The notes below the pieces were generated by a model. That model did no database searches. It was given only the letters and a program-made list of their open reading frames with translations, and was not told where the DNA came from. Below are positions 44,364-55,609 of a DNA stretch of 64,000 nt, piece after piece; the stretch's first letter is position 1, and every line of letters starts with the position of its first letter. The stretch lies in contig JAKSZU010000012.1 in NCBI GenBank assembly GCA_026018925.1, positions 28,199,814 to 28,263,813 of the forward strand. Direction: 5' to 3'. The translations under genes and the position numbers were made by a program. This DNA comes from Tupaia tana (taxonomy: Eukaryota; Chordata; Mammalia; Scandentia; Tupaiidae).

Positions 44364-45333
44364 GACTGATCAGATGCAGGATGTCTGCAGAACGTGAGGC
44401 CTGAAAAAGAGGTTTATAAACAAACATAAAATACAAGTCCTGAGAAAGTCAAGTTCTACCTATAGCTAAGTTATGAATTTTGGAAACAGAGGTGTTAGAC
44501 CATCAAAAAATTGTTTTCATTTTTATTTACTTATTATCTCACATATTTTACATTATCTACCAGTTGCTAACTCTTGTTTTCAGGTCTTACTCTAATAATT
44601 GGGAACATTAAAATGATTTAATGCCTTGTGTTCAAAACTCACATTAGAGTATATATACAAAAATACACAAATATGGAAATATTTAGTATGGTTTAGAAAG
44701 TTTTCTGTTGACCTGTGCACATAGTGCATGATAAACAGAAAAAAAAAGTTATTTATCTGTACATTAGATCAATCAATATTTAACTACAAATAATTATAGC
44801 ACTAAGCTTTTCACAGGGTAGAGTGATATATATATATCAAAATATTAATATATAGTAAACACCGTAAAGATTTTGGACTTTTTATTCCATTTATCATTTA
44901 TTCATTCATTTGGACAAATATATCTTTGTGCCCATTTAAGGTTTTGAGGTCTCATAGATAAATAAAAAGCCTTTTTTTTTCCCCATTTGGACTTTCATAA
45001 TCCATTGATGACAGGAAAAAAGTAGATAAATAAGCACAATAACAAGTAACAAGTTACTGATACAGAGTAAAGATGGGGGACAAGTAAGGGAAATAAAAAA
45101 CAGGAGGAGCTCAGAGCTCAGGAGTATCCTGGAGGCTCTATCTGAGCTCTTAAAGAGGAATAAGTGAACATGCAATGTTAGGGGAAAGTAAAGACACAGT
45201 AACGGGAGGGAACACGGCAACATGTGTAATGAGTGCATTGATTGTATGGGAGAAAGAGTAGTTAAGTGGGACGAGAGAGAGTGAAGTGGCAGAGGACGAG
45301 GCTGCAGAAGAAGGCAGGGATCACACATCAGAG
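44364..45333. other. 3' flank of OR-D, duplicated at 56117-57344
   Basis: AT-rich, no gene. It aligns with the sequence after the OR-D fragment at 56117 at roughly nine bases in ten, with a SINE present only in the second copy (56741-56977). Confidence 0.6.
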
Positions 45334-45854
45334 CCTGCCTGAATACATGCTAGGGGAGTTGGCTGTGTCTTGAATATGAGCATCCACGGACCATGTTCCA
45401 ACCTGTAGGACAAATGGATCGTGAAGGAATCCTTGTACCTCACACAGCACTTCCTTTGACTTCATATTCTACTGTTGATGTATGTACAATCACTCCCTTA
45501 TCAGGGAGGTTTTCTTTATATGTGTCCACTTTGAGAGAAGCTCTCCTACAAAGTCTTGATGGAGATTCCACAAGACACATTCTGTCTAACACAAAGACTC
45601 ATCAACATGTTCCTCCAGGTTGTAGGCCCTGCCAAATCTGCTTACAGTTGAGATAAAGCCTGCTTCAGAGCCCTCTCTTACTCTGGGCCCTGTTTAATAT
45701 TTAGACTGCTAGCTAACATGGTTAATGGATCAAAGAATCACTGCAAAGTATACTGTGTCCTGTCTCTAAAATAAAAAGAAAGCTAATAGATACTGATCCC
45801 CTTTCTTGATGGGAGGAGTTACAAGATACAATATTCTGTCCTTACTTTGCAAAT
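45334..45854. other. 521-base tract identical in both copies of the block
   Basis: Compared base by base with 57345-57865, I found no difference, while the sequence on both sides differs at about one base in ten. It holds an 87-codon open frame (45393-45656, ATG start) of unknown family. Gene conversion is the simplest explanation; constraint on a functional element or an assembly artefact are alternatives. Confidence 0.8.
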
Positions 45855-46670
45855 TGTGTCCTGACAGCAGTAAGACCAATGAACCTTCAAGAACATCACT
45901 GACATTGCAGGCTGCTAAATTTATGAGGGCTTTATCTCCCACTTTGTGGGGGGAAAATGCTATTAAAGTAATTTGGTTTAGGTTATTGATGGTGTGATAA
46001 GAAATAAAATATGTATCTCTCTAGTGAAGTTTTCAGAATACTGCTACATCCCAAGTTTCAAGACTTTGGTCAGTAAACTCAATTTAATCCTCAAACATGT
46101 TTTTTTGTTGTTGGTGGTGGTGTTTTTTTTTAGTTTTTTTAAAGATCTTTCAGTAAATTGCATTTTTATGTCTATTATGTAACCAAGACTTTTCTCAGAA
46201 CCTATGATATCTTCAATCCCATTAGTGTGACTCCAGAGTTGGCCATCTCTGCCTACTTCTAGTAAATACAGAGATACAATATCTAAAAATTATGTGGACA
46301 GCTTCATGAATGTGGACAGAAATAAAGAAAATCTGCCTGATATGGGAGTGACTGCAAACACATTCTCAGAATATAAAGCAGAAGGAATTATATAAAGCTC
46401 AAGTATTCCATGAGTTTCCCACCTGCCCTTCAGATTTCAGCAGGGTCAATAGAAGCAGCCTCACACCTCATGCTCAAAAAAGTATGTTGTTGAAAGCATG
46501 TCTTAGAGAACACTGGGCTAGAAAACTAAAGAGTCTCTGTATTCCTGAGTATTTAGGTTGCTCTTCTCACTAATCCCCCTGAGCTTTACTATCTTCTCAG
46601 TACTCTCTCCAGACTGCTTACTTCCAATTGAATGTTTCCATCCTCAGGGGGTAGCTCAAAGAGGATCAAT
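45855..46670. other. Upstream region of the putative OR-E promoter
   Basis: No gene. It aligns with 57866-58650. It would be the distal promoter of OR-E. Confidence 0.45.
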
Positions 46671-46678
46671 TTTTCTGT

Positions 46679-46799
46679 ATCCTTGGAGATGGGCTGCATT
46701 TCCCTGCATAAAAGAATAGAATATTAACTATAAGAGATCCCTAGGTTTCTATAGGATTTGGTACAACAGAGCACTCTGGTCAGCAGCCAAGGTGAGTAA
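46679..46799 (+). promoter_or_regulatory. Putative OR-E promoter and noncoding first exon
   Basis: A TCCTTGGAGA site at 46680 aligns with the O/E-like site of units 1-3. TATA-like CATAAAAG is at 46707-46714. A perfect-looking donor CCAAG|GTGAGTAA has its GT at 46792-46793. The spacing TATA to donor is about 85 bases, as in units 1-3, and the sequence after the donor (ACTCTGAC/AGACTAAG then ATCTTT) can still be aligned. The intron to the acceptor at 53308-53309 would be 6.5 kb. Confidence 0.55.
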
Positions 46800-47254
46800 C
46801 CAAAGTCCAGACTAAGATCTTTCTCTATTTCCGGAATGCTAGAGGGCTCCTTTGTCACTCCCTCCTTTACTTTCCTGAGAGAAGAGTAAAAATATAATTA
46901 TAATGATAACCGAAGGCATAAGTAGAGAGAAGTAAGGAGATCTGATGGTGGTATTTCCAATTGTGGGTCCTAAACCTACATGAAAAAACAGAGACCAATA
47001 AGACTATCATTCTATTTATTCCATGGATAAAGTAGACCAAGGAAGGGATCAGTAGCCCAGATTCTGTGTCAGAGTAAGATGCCTACACTGGTGATCCAAA
47101 ATGGTCATGGTTATGTGGTTAAAGATCCTTTGAGGATGGAATTCCAGAAACAATACATAAACATTTATAATTGACAACAGAATAGTATGGTCCACAGATT
47201 TCTTAAGTGAATATTTCTTTATTCTTCATCATGACTGACCTCCTGTATTGTACT
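46800..47254. other. First part of the putative OR-E intron, nothing recognised
   Basis: It aligns with 58770-59223. No gene or known repeat recognised. Confidence 0.45.
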
Positions 47255-47660
47255 GTGTAGCAGTTAGGGTTCTCCAGAGAAAAAAAATCAATGGACTCTG
47301 TGTGTGTGTGTGTGTGTCTACTTGTAGATAAAGACAGGAAAAGAGAGATAGAGATTTAAAGGAATTGTTTGTGAAATTGTTGGGACTGAGCTGTCTATAA
47401 CCTGCAGGCAGGCTGGCAGCCTGGAGTCTCAGGGAACAGTTGATGTTGGAGTCTGAAGGTAACTGGAACAGAATTCCTTCTTTTCTAGTAAGGACTTCAG
47501 CTGCTTAGAGGAGGCCCACTTATGTTGTAGAGCGGAATAGCCTTTATTGAAAGGCCACTGAAGTAAATATTAATCATATATAGGCAAAAACATTCATAGT
47601 CATATGTACACTGACACTTGACCAAAAACTGGGGACCCTGGCTTAGCCATGTTGACACAT
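47255..47660 (-). repeat. Ancient mammalian repeat with (TG)n, copy 1
   Basis: GTTAGGGTTCTCCAGAGA, a TG run at 47299-47317, GGGACTGAGCTG, CAGGGAACAGTTGATGTTGG and later TTGACCAAAAACTGGGGACC follow a repeat familiar from other mammals. The family is not named. The counterpart is at 59224. Confidence 0.5.
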
Positions 47661-47769
47661 ATAATGCATCATCTTATGTAGCAAATTCTGTTCAGCAGAG
47701 CTTTGTCAATGTGAATACATCTTACTTTTTTGGAAAGATCAAAGTAGTTGAGATAACAGATACAAAAGG

Positions 47770-48000
47770 GGTAGGTATGACACTTGTGGGACCCAAGGAC
47801 AAGGATGTGTATGGTTGTCTCAACTAGGCTGGGTAAAGTCTCTTCACAATATAAATGATGTATATCAATTTAATATATGAGTAAAAATTTAAAATAAAAA
47901 CAAAATAAGATTTGAAACTAAACTTAAAAACCTAAAGAAAATTTAGGTTTTAATTTGTAACTCTAATGAAAATATGTTAATTTCAGAAACAAAAAAAAAA
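47770..48000 (+). repeat. L1 3' tail, copy 1 only
   Basis: GTTGTCTCAACTAGGCTGGG and TAAAGTCTCTTCACAA match the last part of the L1 at 17520-17620 and of 55620-55720. A-rich tails follow. Copy 2 of the block lacks it, so it arrived after the block duplication or was lost from copy 2. Confidence 0.6.
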
Positions 48001-48021
48001 AAAATAAGAAACCCCTCCCAA

Positions 48022-48098
48022 TAGGGTCATCAGGAAAATCATGGTGTATTTTTATCTTTTTCTATTAAAAAGTGTGTCATGATTGCCCCCACCCAATA
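48022..48098. mobile_element. Mariner-type MITE, copy 1
   Basis: ATAGGGTCATCAGGAAAATC at the left and TGATTGCCCCCACCCAATA at the right are diverged inverted ends of the family at 10197. In copy 2 the same MITE is split by an insertion (59749-60190). Confidence 0.65.
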
Positions 48099-48239
48099 AA
48101 TAAGTGAACAGGATTATTTGATGTGAATCAATTAGCAGAAGAAAAGTCAAAATGCTTGTGCTTGGTGGAGATAAAACAAAAAGTGAGAGCAAGAAAATAT
48201 TTTTTCCTTTTTAATGTTGATTTACTATTATTATTATTT

Positions 48240-48376
48240 TTTAATTTGCTATAGGGCACATGCACACAAAGAGAGAGAGAGAAGTGAGAAAGCAAGCCAC
48301 TGGATCTGAAACTCGAATAGTGATTGTTCATGTGGGAGTCCAGCACCTTAACCACCATGCCACCTGCTGGCCCTGA
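48240..48376 (-). repeat. Short tRNA-derived SINE, reverse, copy 1
   Basis: TTTGCTATAGGGCACATGCA, GAAAGCAAGCCACTGG, B-box complement ACTCGAATAGTGATTG, head TGCTGGCCCT. The counterpart in copy 2 is at 60322. Confidence 0.8.
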
Positions 48377-51024
48377 GAGCAAGATAATCTAATAGGTAAG
48401 AGATTCAGAGAGATAAAAGCAGACCAAAGTGAAAAAGTCAAAAGTAAATGAGAACTATACTTTAAAAACATTGGATTTTGCAATCATAGGATGCAAGACT
48501 CCAGAGGAAGAAAACATAGTCCAGATTCTGATTTTGCAAAGGAGAAATTGAGTTCCATGAGGATAAAATGAGCCAGACATTAAGTACAATATGTGGCAAA
48601 CCATTTATTTCAAGGAACAGAAATTTGTTGTCAAAACCAAGATTAAATTGTTGTAACATGTCTCCTGAATCAATATTTGATTTCTCCAACCCTAAATGCC
48701 TTCATACGTATCAATGCAGAAACATCTACCTCACGAACGTGTTTCAGGGGTGAGGATAATATATTAAAGGTATTTCCGTTGTACGTAGCAAATGGAAGTT
48801 ACTAGAAACAAGCAGGATTGTTGAATTCATCGTTCTTCAAATCCGAACAGAATCCCTAATATGTGTCCCATATGCCCAGCATCATAAATGTTAGATTGAC
48901 AAAGATGATTGAATTGATGAGGAGACATTCATCTGCCTTAAACTTATGTAGTTCCTGTGATGACAAGGTTGTGTGGGCACATTTGTCTCCAGGTGTCCCC
49001 ACCAGATTTCTTATATTAGGGCATAGAGAGATTCGTCCTTGACATGATCAGGACCCACTATTCAGAAACTTAACCAAGCCCTTCTTGAAAATGTCTTCTG
49101 TGTTCTGTCATCTATAAGTAAAAACAAAAAGTGTCAAATTGACCCTCGTGTGCAATGTGTGATGGCCTAGGATAGGGCCCCATTCACCTTCTTCATCCAA
49201 ACCAGCCTGTTCCTAATATCTGAAGCCTAGGAGGCCACAGCTCATCTCTTACTTCCTTTTCTTTTATTCCATAATTTATTTATTGAAACAAACAAATGTT
49301 TATTTAGAATTTACTGTGATCAGACACTCCACAATACAAGCATTACATGTTAGCAAAAATAATAATGATTATAATAAATAATATGGTTGCTACATTTGTG
49401 AGTCCTACAATCCAATGAGAGATACATAACAACATTCAAAAAGAAGCTATCATAAAATTTAAAAACTTGTGACTAGTACAAAGGTAATTAAAAATGTGTG
49501 GTGTAATGATTGTGGAAGGGGTATGTGGGAGTCATTCTAAAAGATTCTCAGGAACATGATACTTAAGAACTGATAGAATGAGGATTATAAAAAGGAAAAT
49601 CCAGACAATTTAATTTGATGGAGTTTAATCTTAACTCTGAGCAAATCTTAACAGGATTTGATCAGGCAGTTTTCCCAGACCAACTTCTGAGCAACTCCAT
49701 GTATTCTCATGATCAACACAGTATATTAAGGTCTGGAAAGGGAAGGTGACATACAAAAATGAAAGTGAAAGAATGAGGTAGAAAAACAATTTGGATTTGT
49801 TACAGTCTGACATTTATTGTGTTAACACAGTTCAACAGATAGAATACCTGTGTTCAACTGAAGGCTAGCTGGTATGATTGGCTGTAACCTAGGAACCAAG
49901 AAAAAAAACAATAAAGCCTTGTCTAAATGAGGTCACCATTTGCTTATGGAAAACAAACAGGAGTACAGAGGCTTCTTCCATATTCTTTAACAGCATCAAC
50001 CTTAAGGTATAATGAATATTTTCAAAATAGGTAAAATTACGTTGTATTATAAAATGTTAGGCCAATTCTGTGTCTAAGAGAAGACAGCCAAAAAATAAAT
50101 TTATGAGTTCTATGATAAAAATTAAATAATCTGCACGAATATATTATCATAATACCAGAACTATAACATCATAGGGAATCAGTGAAGTTTTCCATTTTTC
50201 AAAAAAAAATATCAGTGTGGTTTATTTCTAAGTATGAATATGAGTGACTGACCCAGTGGAAGGCAAGCATGTCTTTCTCAGTTTGTTTAGATACTGGGGT
50301 TTCTTTTATTTGATTTTGAGAGCAAGAGACAATTAGCAAAGAATTTTTCCATTTTTCTGGACCAAAAAGATGGGACATTTGGAAGTGAGGGATTATAGAT
50401 TATAGATTATAGGTGGGGCTTACAATTTTTAGGTTAGTGATTGGAAAGGAAGATCCCTGTTCAGGAAGAGATCAGCAAAAAAATGTACTTTAACAAAGAT
50501 AAAGAGGCTTAGTATACATTGCAAAGATACTATGCCAGGGACAGGATGTATGAAGGGTCTTTTTTATCAAGGACTCTGATAATGTTTGGGGAGTGACTTC
50601 CCCCAGAGCCTCTGGAAATGGTTTTGAAAATAGGAAAAAGCAGTGAGACTTTGCTCCTCAGTTCTCCCTATTGGTCAAATATCATTCCTCCAAATGCATG
50701 TGTAGCCTATAAAATTGATAAGTCCTAGGGCACTAGGAAAGCTCATTCCTAGAAGCAGTCCATTTGTTAATGAGAACTCCAGAGCACTAGGAAGGCTCAT
50801 TCTTACGAGTCAATTCCATGGTGCTAGGACAGCTCATTCTTGGTAGTCCATCAGTCATCCATTCTGACAGTCAGTAGAGTCCGGAAGGAAAGACATGTCT
50901 GACTGACTCATTAGCCATTTATCTCTGGGCAAAGGAAGGAATCAGACTTCAAGGTTCAATTAGAAAAAAAAAAACCCTGGATTAGATTTATGTTATATGC
51001 TATCTTGTTCTAAGTTTTTTCTTA
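48377..51024. other. Spacer, no gene seen
   Basis: Up to about 49345 it aligns with copy 2; beyond that it is unique to copy 1. No ORF with family support. The short triple repeat GATTATAGATTATAGATTAT lies near 50392-50413. Confidence 0.45.
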
Positions 51025-51310
51025 TGTTTTCTTAATTTATTTATTTACATTCATTCACAGTAAATCATTATAGAATACAAAATGAGATTTTTCATCCATT
51101 ATATACTGTATATTGGCTCAATCAAGGATATTACCATATGTGTTATCATCAACAATTTTCCATTTCTTGTTTCTTAAGAATTTTGCTTTTTTTATTTTTC
51201 CCCTTGATTCCCTACCTCTCACCTTCTGCCATTTCTCACTCTCCTTCCACGTTGTCTCTAATACCTACAGTTGCTTTCCATGCCTTTTTTTCACATTTTG
51301 ATTTACAAAA
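51025..51310 (-). repeat. L1 3'-end fragment, reverse strand
   Basis: ATTCATTCACAGTAAATCAT, GATTTTTCATCCATTATATA, GTTATCATCAACAATTTTCC follow the order seen in the L1 at 11355. Confidence 0.65.
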
Positions 51311-51822
51311 GTTCTCAGTTAGTCTAAATACTTTCAATAGCAAGTGCAGCAGATATATACATATCTATGAACACATGTCTGACTCAAAGCTCAGTGAGTA
51401 GAATGAACATACTTCAAAGTAGCATTTAGTTGAGGCTATATAGCTTACTTTAGTCAGAGGCATTCTGCAATCTCTCTACAGTTCTGTTTTCTCCCTTTGT
51501 GCACCTGATTGTGTGGGAATTGAGGATTACTCTGACCTAGATCTTGGGGCCAGGAGGATAAAGTCTGTGCAGAAAATCTTCAGTTGTCCTAATTCCTGAA
51601 AGAAGATACTTCGAACTCAAATGAAGATGCCTGGTCATTGGCCTTTCTAGATATTGGGGTCAGAAGGGTGCTTATGTTCTTTTAAGATATGCTTGCTCTC
51701 TAGCTGCAGTTTCAAAACACATTTCCAAATGCCAAGTCCACAGAGAATTTTCTGATGGTAAATGCTTTATTCTGAAGTCCTCGTTCAGGTGTCACTTACT
51801 GCTCATCTAAAAGGTAAATTGA

Positions 51823-52081
51823 GGGACCAGCAGTTAGCATAATGGCTATGTCGCTGGACTCCCACGTAGTTGACCGCGGTTCGCGTCCCAGACCCGGTGG
51901 CTTAAAACTCACACCGGGCGCATGTGCGTGCGTGCCCAAGATCCCGAGAGGAGAATGGAAGAGAAGGGATTGTGGCGTGACCATCCCACCTGGGGGGTGA
52001 TTTCTCGCTTTCTGTCTCTATGTCTCTCTCTGTCTATCTGGCGAGCGCACACGCCCTATAGCGAAAACCTCTCTTAAAAAA
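51823..52081 (+). repeat. Full-length young tRNA-derived SINE
   Basis: GGGACCAGCAGTTAGCATAA to CCCTATAGCGAAAACCTCTC. The direct repeats AAAGGTAAATTGA lie at 51810-51822 and 52082-52094. The B box region reads GCGGTTCGCGTCCCAG. Confidence 0.95.
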
Positions 52082-52265
52082 AAAGGTAAATTGAAGCAAA
52101 GCATTTTTTTAAAAATCTTATTTGGGCAAAAGGTTAAGGACTGTATTAGGATAAAGATTGCAGTAGTATAATTTTTTAAGTATTCAAGTCTTTTAACAAG
52201 GTATTCAAATTTCTCACATAATTAAAGAAAACAAAACAAGAGCTATAAATAGGGCAGAGCTTTCT

Positions 52266-53354
52266 TTTTAGAAAACATTTGTTCATATGTCTATGTTATT
52301 AGGCATGTTAACATGGGAACACACCTCCTCCACGCCATCCCAGCTCTATTTGGTCAAGGTTCACACCAATGACTCCATTCTGATCTTAGAAAACATTTCA
52401 GTTTCCCCAGTTGATCATGATCTTTCTCTGTGTCTTCGCTCAATCATCTTATGGTAACTTTGATTGCCCCTTGATGCCAGTATGGACCTGTCCTGTTACT
52501 GACTGAATTATCTTACAGCAAGGGGAAATGATTGGTTAGGAGTCTGTGTCAAAATATAAGAAAAGAAAAAAGAAAGAAAGAAACTCTTTTAGCCATATTT
52601 GAGCAAGAGGGGAAGGTTGGAATGAGTGGCTCTCAGGCCAAGTCTAACTGAATTCCATTGATCTTAAAACTATTAGGAGCCTATATTTAAAAGATTTTAG
52701 TCTTTTTTTCTATGGGAAGCAATTTTTAGAAATGTGAATGGCAAAAGCAGTTCATTACAATAATGAGGTATTGGGTTATCTAGAGTCATGACACCTTTTG
52801 CATAGAAAAACATGTCATAACTTTTCTAACAACCCAATAAAAAAACAAAACAATTTAGCAATTTCTATTGTACACAGCATTTTAAGATAACAACCAGAAT
52901 TATACTGATAGCATCATATCAGGACTATAAACTTTCATAAAATTTATAATTGTGATTACATTCATACCAATAACATATTTATGTAAAAATAACCTTGAAG
53001 AAGACAGGAAATTGGTTGGCACTGTTTTTCATATCAATTGAAGTTACTACAAAATAAGAGAAATAGTCTTTGAGGTTTTCTAAGGTCCCAACTAGAAAAT
53101 GCAAGGTAAAAAATATTTAATTTAGAATTTGATCTTGAAGAATCATGTTAAAGATGTCCGAAAACTTATCAGTGAGGTTTTAACAAGAGTCATTATTCTA
53201 TTTACACACATACCAGTAAATAATAGAACTAACTTAACTTAAATTTTAGGTTTTGATTATGTTAGATCTCTATATTTTTATCACCTAGATCCTCTTAGTG
53301 TACCCACAGATTATAGAACCACAATTCACTGGAACTCACAGCTGACTTCCAAGG
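52266..53354. other. Intron end before OR-E, duplicated before OR-F
   Basis: AT-rich, no gene apart from the MITE at 52771. It aligns with 62221-63565. It ends in a TACCCACAG acceptor (AG at 53308-53309) 46 bases before the OR-E start. Confidence 0.6.
52771..52837. mobile_element. Mariner-type MITE before OR-E
   Basis: TTGGGTTATCTAGAGTCATG at the left and CTTTTCTAACAACCCAA at the right are inverted ends flanked by TA. The paralogous copy is at 62961 before OR-F. Confidence 0.78.
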
Positions 53355-54320
53355 ATGCTACGTCCTCACTCCTACATCAACATTTCCTTCTTCCAGCCAC
53401 CTGCTTTCCTCCTGATTGGCATCCCAGGGCTTGAGGCTGTTCATGGCTGGATCTCCATCCCCTTCTCCTCCATGTACACTGTGGCCCTCACTGGAAACTG
53501 CCTGATCCTCCTGGCTATCAGAAAGACCACTATCTTGCACCAACCCATGTACTACTTTCTGTACATGCTGGCCCTCACTGATGTGGGTCTTACCTTGTCC
53601 ACTTTGCCCACCACACTAGGTGTTCTCTGGTTTGACCATCGGTTCATTGACTTCAATGCTTGCCTAGTCCAGATGTTCTTCCTGCACACCTTCTCTGTCA
53701 TGGAGTCCTCAGTTCTCCTGGCCATGTCATTTGACCGCTTTTTGGCCATTTCCAATCCACTGCGCTATGCAGCCATCCTCACAAATAATGTCATCATCAG
53801 GATTGGGCTAGCCATTTTGACTCGAGCCACTGTGTCCCTCTTCCCTATGCCATTCTTGCTGAAAAGACTGAACTTTTGCCCAGACAAGACCCTCTTGTCC
53901 CACTCCTTCTGTTTTCACCCTGATGTGATGAGGCGAGCCTGTGATGACATCACCATAAACATTCTCTATGGGCTCTATGTTGTAGCATCCACAGCAAGCA
54001 TAGACTCCCTGCTCATCGCTCTGTCCTATGCTCTTATCCTGCGCACAGTCTTGGGCCTGGCCTCCCCCAGAGAACGTGTCCGGGCTCTCAACACCTGTGT
54101 GTCTCATATCTTAGCTGTCCTGGTTTTCTACATCCCAGTCATAGGTGTGTCCACCATCCACCATTTTGGAAAGCATCTGTCCCCCATTGTACATGCCCTG
54201 GTAGCCTATGTGTACTTGTTGGTTCCACCTGTGCTCAACCCCATCATCTACAGTGTCAAATCCAAGCCCATCAGGGAGGCCATGCTCAAGGTATTGAGAA
54301 GAAAGGGACAAGGCTCATGA
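53355..54320 (+). CDS. OR-E: class I OR51-type olfactory receptor, intact
   Basis: A complete 321-residue class I receptor. NIS (9-11), IGIPGLE (21-27), MSFDRFLAIS in TM3 (L130 where OR-A to OR-D have V, shared with OR-F), FPMPFLLKRL in TM4, NILYGL in TM5, ALNTCVSHIL at TM6, NPIIYS in TM7. The position equivalent to R262 of OR51E2 is H270 (IHHFG instead of IHRFG). That arginine anchors the carboxylate of fatty-acid ligands in OR51E2 and is common in class I receptors, so its loss suggests a changed ligand range (inference). The second extracellular loop also differs (FHPDVMRRACDD). The start ATG follows an acceptor at 53308-53309. The probable first exon is at 46.7 kb. Confidence 0.95.
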   Translation: MLRPHSYINISFFQPPAFLLIGIPGLEAVHGWISIPFSSMYTVALTGNCLILLAIRKTTILHQPMYYFLYMLALTDVGLTLSTLPTTLGVLWFDHRFIDFNACLVQMFFLHTFSVMESSVLLAMSFDRFLAISNPLRYAAILTNNVIIRIGLAILTRATVSLFPMPFLLKRLNFCPDKTLLSHSFCFHPDVMRRACDDITINILYGLYVVASTASIDSLLIALSYALILRTVLGLASPRERVRALNTCVSHILAVLVFYIPVIGVSTIHHFGKHLSPIVHALVAYVYLLVPPVLNPIIYSVKSKPIREAMLKVLRRKGQGS

Positions 54321-55334
54321 ACTCAAAAAGAGTGATAAGACATGGGGCAAAAACATGGCCAAACACTCCTGTCTTATACTCAGATAGTCCTTATTCAGAG
54401 CTTTGACCTGGACACTATCAAGAATATGATAAACAGAAGCCATACAATGGCACTGTGGTAATGCAACTAGACTCACTTGAGAAAGGTCCTGGGTCCACAT
54501 CTTGTCACCTCCCTAAGCACAACAGATTAACTGTGTTCCTGTGAAAAAGCAACTGAGACCAGATGTGACAATCCCATTGTGGGTGCCTCTTTCTCTTTCT
54601 GTCTTTTTCTGTTTTTCTCTCTCACTCTGTCCCTCCAATCTGATAAATAAACTTTTAAAAATATATTATAACAAGGAAAAAGTTACACTCAAGTTGCTTA
54701 CTAAAAAAACAGTCTTGATTCTTCCAAGTGCTCACTAACTTCAAATATTTACTTCGGTATTTTCTTATAAAATAAATCCAGACTCATCAGAAGATAATTT
54801 AAATAGATCCCAAATGGGAGTGCTTTCCATCCATTGGAGGGCAGAATAGTGTTAATGCAGTTATAGCAAAGTGTAAATATGCTGCGGTTGTTATACACAA
54901 AGTGCTATAAGAACTCAGAAGAGAATTTATTGGCCCTAAAATGAGAAAAGATTCAGACAAAAAGTGCTAAAGGGAACAGGAATATGCCAGTCAGACGGGT
55001 GCATACTTAATGAAAGGAAATTAATGCAAAAATGATTTGTGAAAAATGAGCTTATAAAAAAGGAAGTAGTTGTACATGGTTCAGTGTATCTGTGAATTAG
55101 AGGGAGAAGTTCAAGAAATAAGCTAGAAATGATAGTGGCAATGTTTGTTGGGGCCTTTTAAATCTGATTGAAACTTTTGGCATTCATCAAAGGATACAAC
55201 ATCAGAAATGAAGAATACCTACTAAATGTTCAAATTCAAACTAGCCACAAGGACACAATGAAAAAAAAAAAAAAAGAAAAACAGAAAATGGGAAAGAATG
55301 CACTCAAATGTGCACAACATGGCCTAAAATCTTT
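54321..55334. other. 3' flank of OR-E
   Basis: No gene. It resembles the 3' flanks of OR-A to OR-C (AACATGGCCAAACACTCCTG against AATAAGGCCAAACAGTCATA, then a TCCTTATTCAGAGCT phrase), so OR-E and units 1-3 come from one ancestral gene plus flank. Confidence 0.55.
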
Positions 55335-55600
55335 TTAAAAATGTGGAATAGTATTCTATGGAGTATATGTGCCCAAGTTATCAATACATTCATCTCTTTG
55401 TGGACATTTGGGTTGGTTCCATGTCTTAGTAATCGTGAATAAGGCTGCAATGAATATAGATGTGCAAGCGCTTTTCTGACTGAGTGCTCTCCTGTCCTTT
55501 GGGTAGATACCTGTAGTGGAATTGCAGGATCATATGGTAGTTCCATCTGAAGGTCTTTGAGGAACGTCCAAATCGTTCTCCTCAGTGGCTGAACTGTGGG
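55335..55600 (-). repeat. L1 3' fragment, reverse strand
   Basis: GTATTCTATGGAGTATATGT, GGACATTTGGGTTGGTTCCA, GAATAAGGCTGCAATGAATA and CTTTGGGTAGATACCTG are the complement of an L1 3' region. Confidence 0.85.
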
Positions 55601-55609
55601 ACACAGTTA

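Larger units (their letters stand above)
44115..49345 (+). repeat. Duplicated block, copy 1, left part (OR-D 3' end to spacer)
   Basis: It aligns collinearly with 55868-62190: the OR-D 3' end, 3' flank, identical tract, OR-E/F promoter module, the ancient repeat, a MITE and a short SINE. Alignment ends near AATACAAGCATTACATGTTA (49334). Copy 1 then has 2.9 kb not found in copy 2. Confidence 0.85.
49346..52265. other. 2.9 kb present only in copy 1 of the D-E block
   Basis: In copy 2 the flanks are brought together near 62190-62225. The segment holds a reverse L1 end and a SINE. It was either deleted from copy 2 or inserted in copy 1; the lack of a matching target duplication favours deletion. 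Confidence 0.65.
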
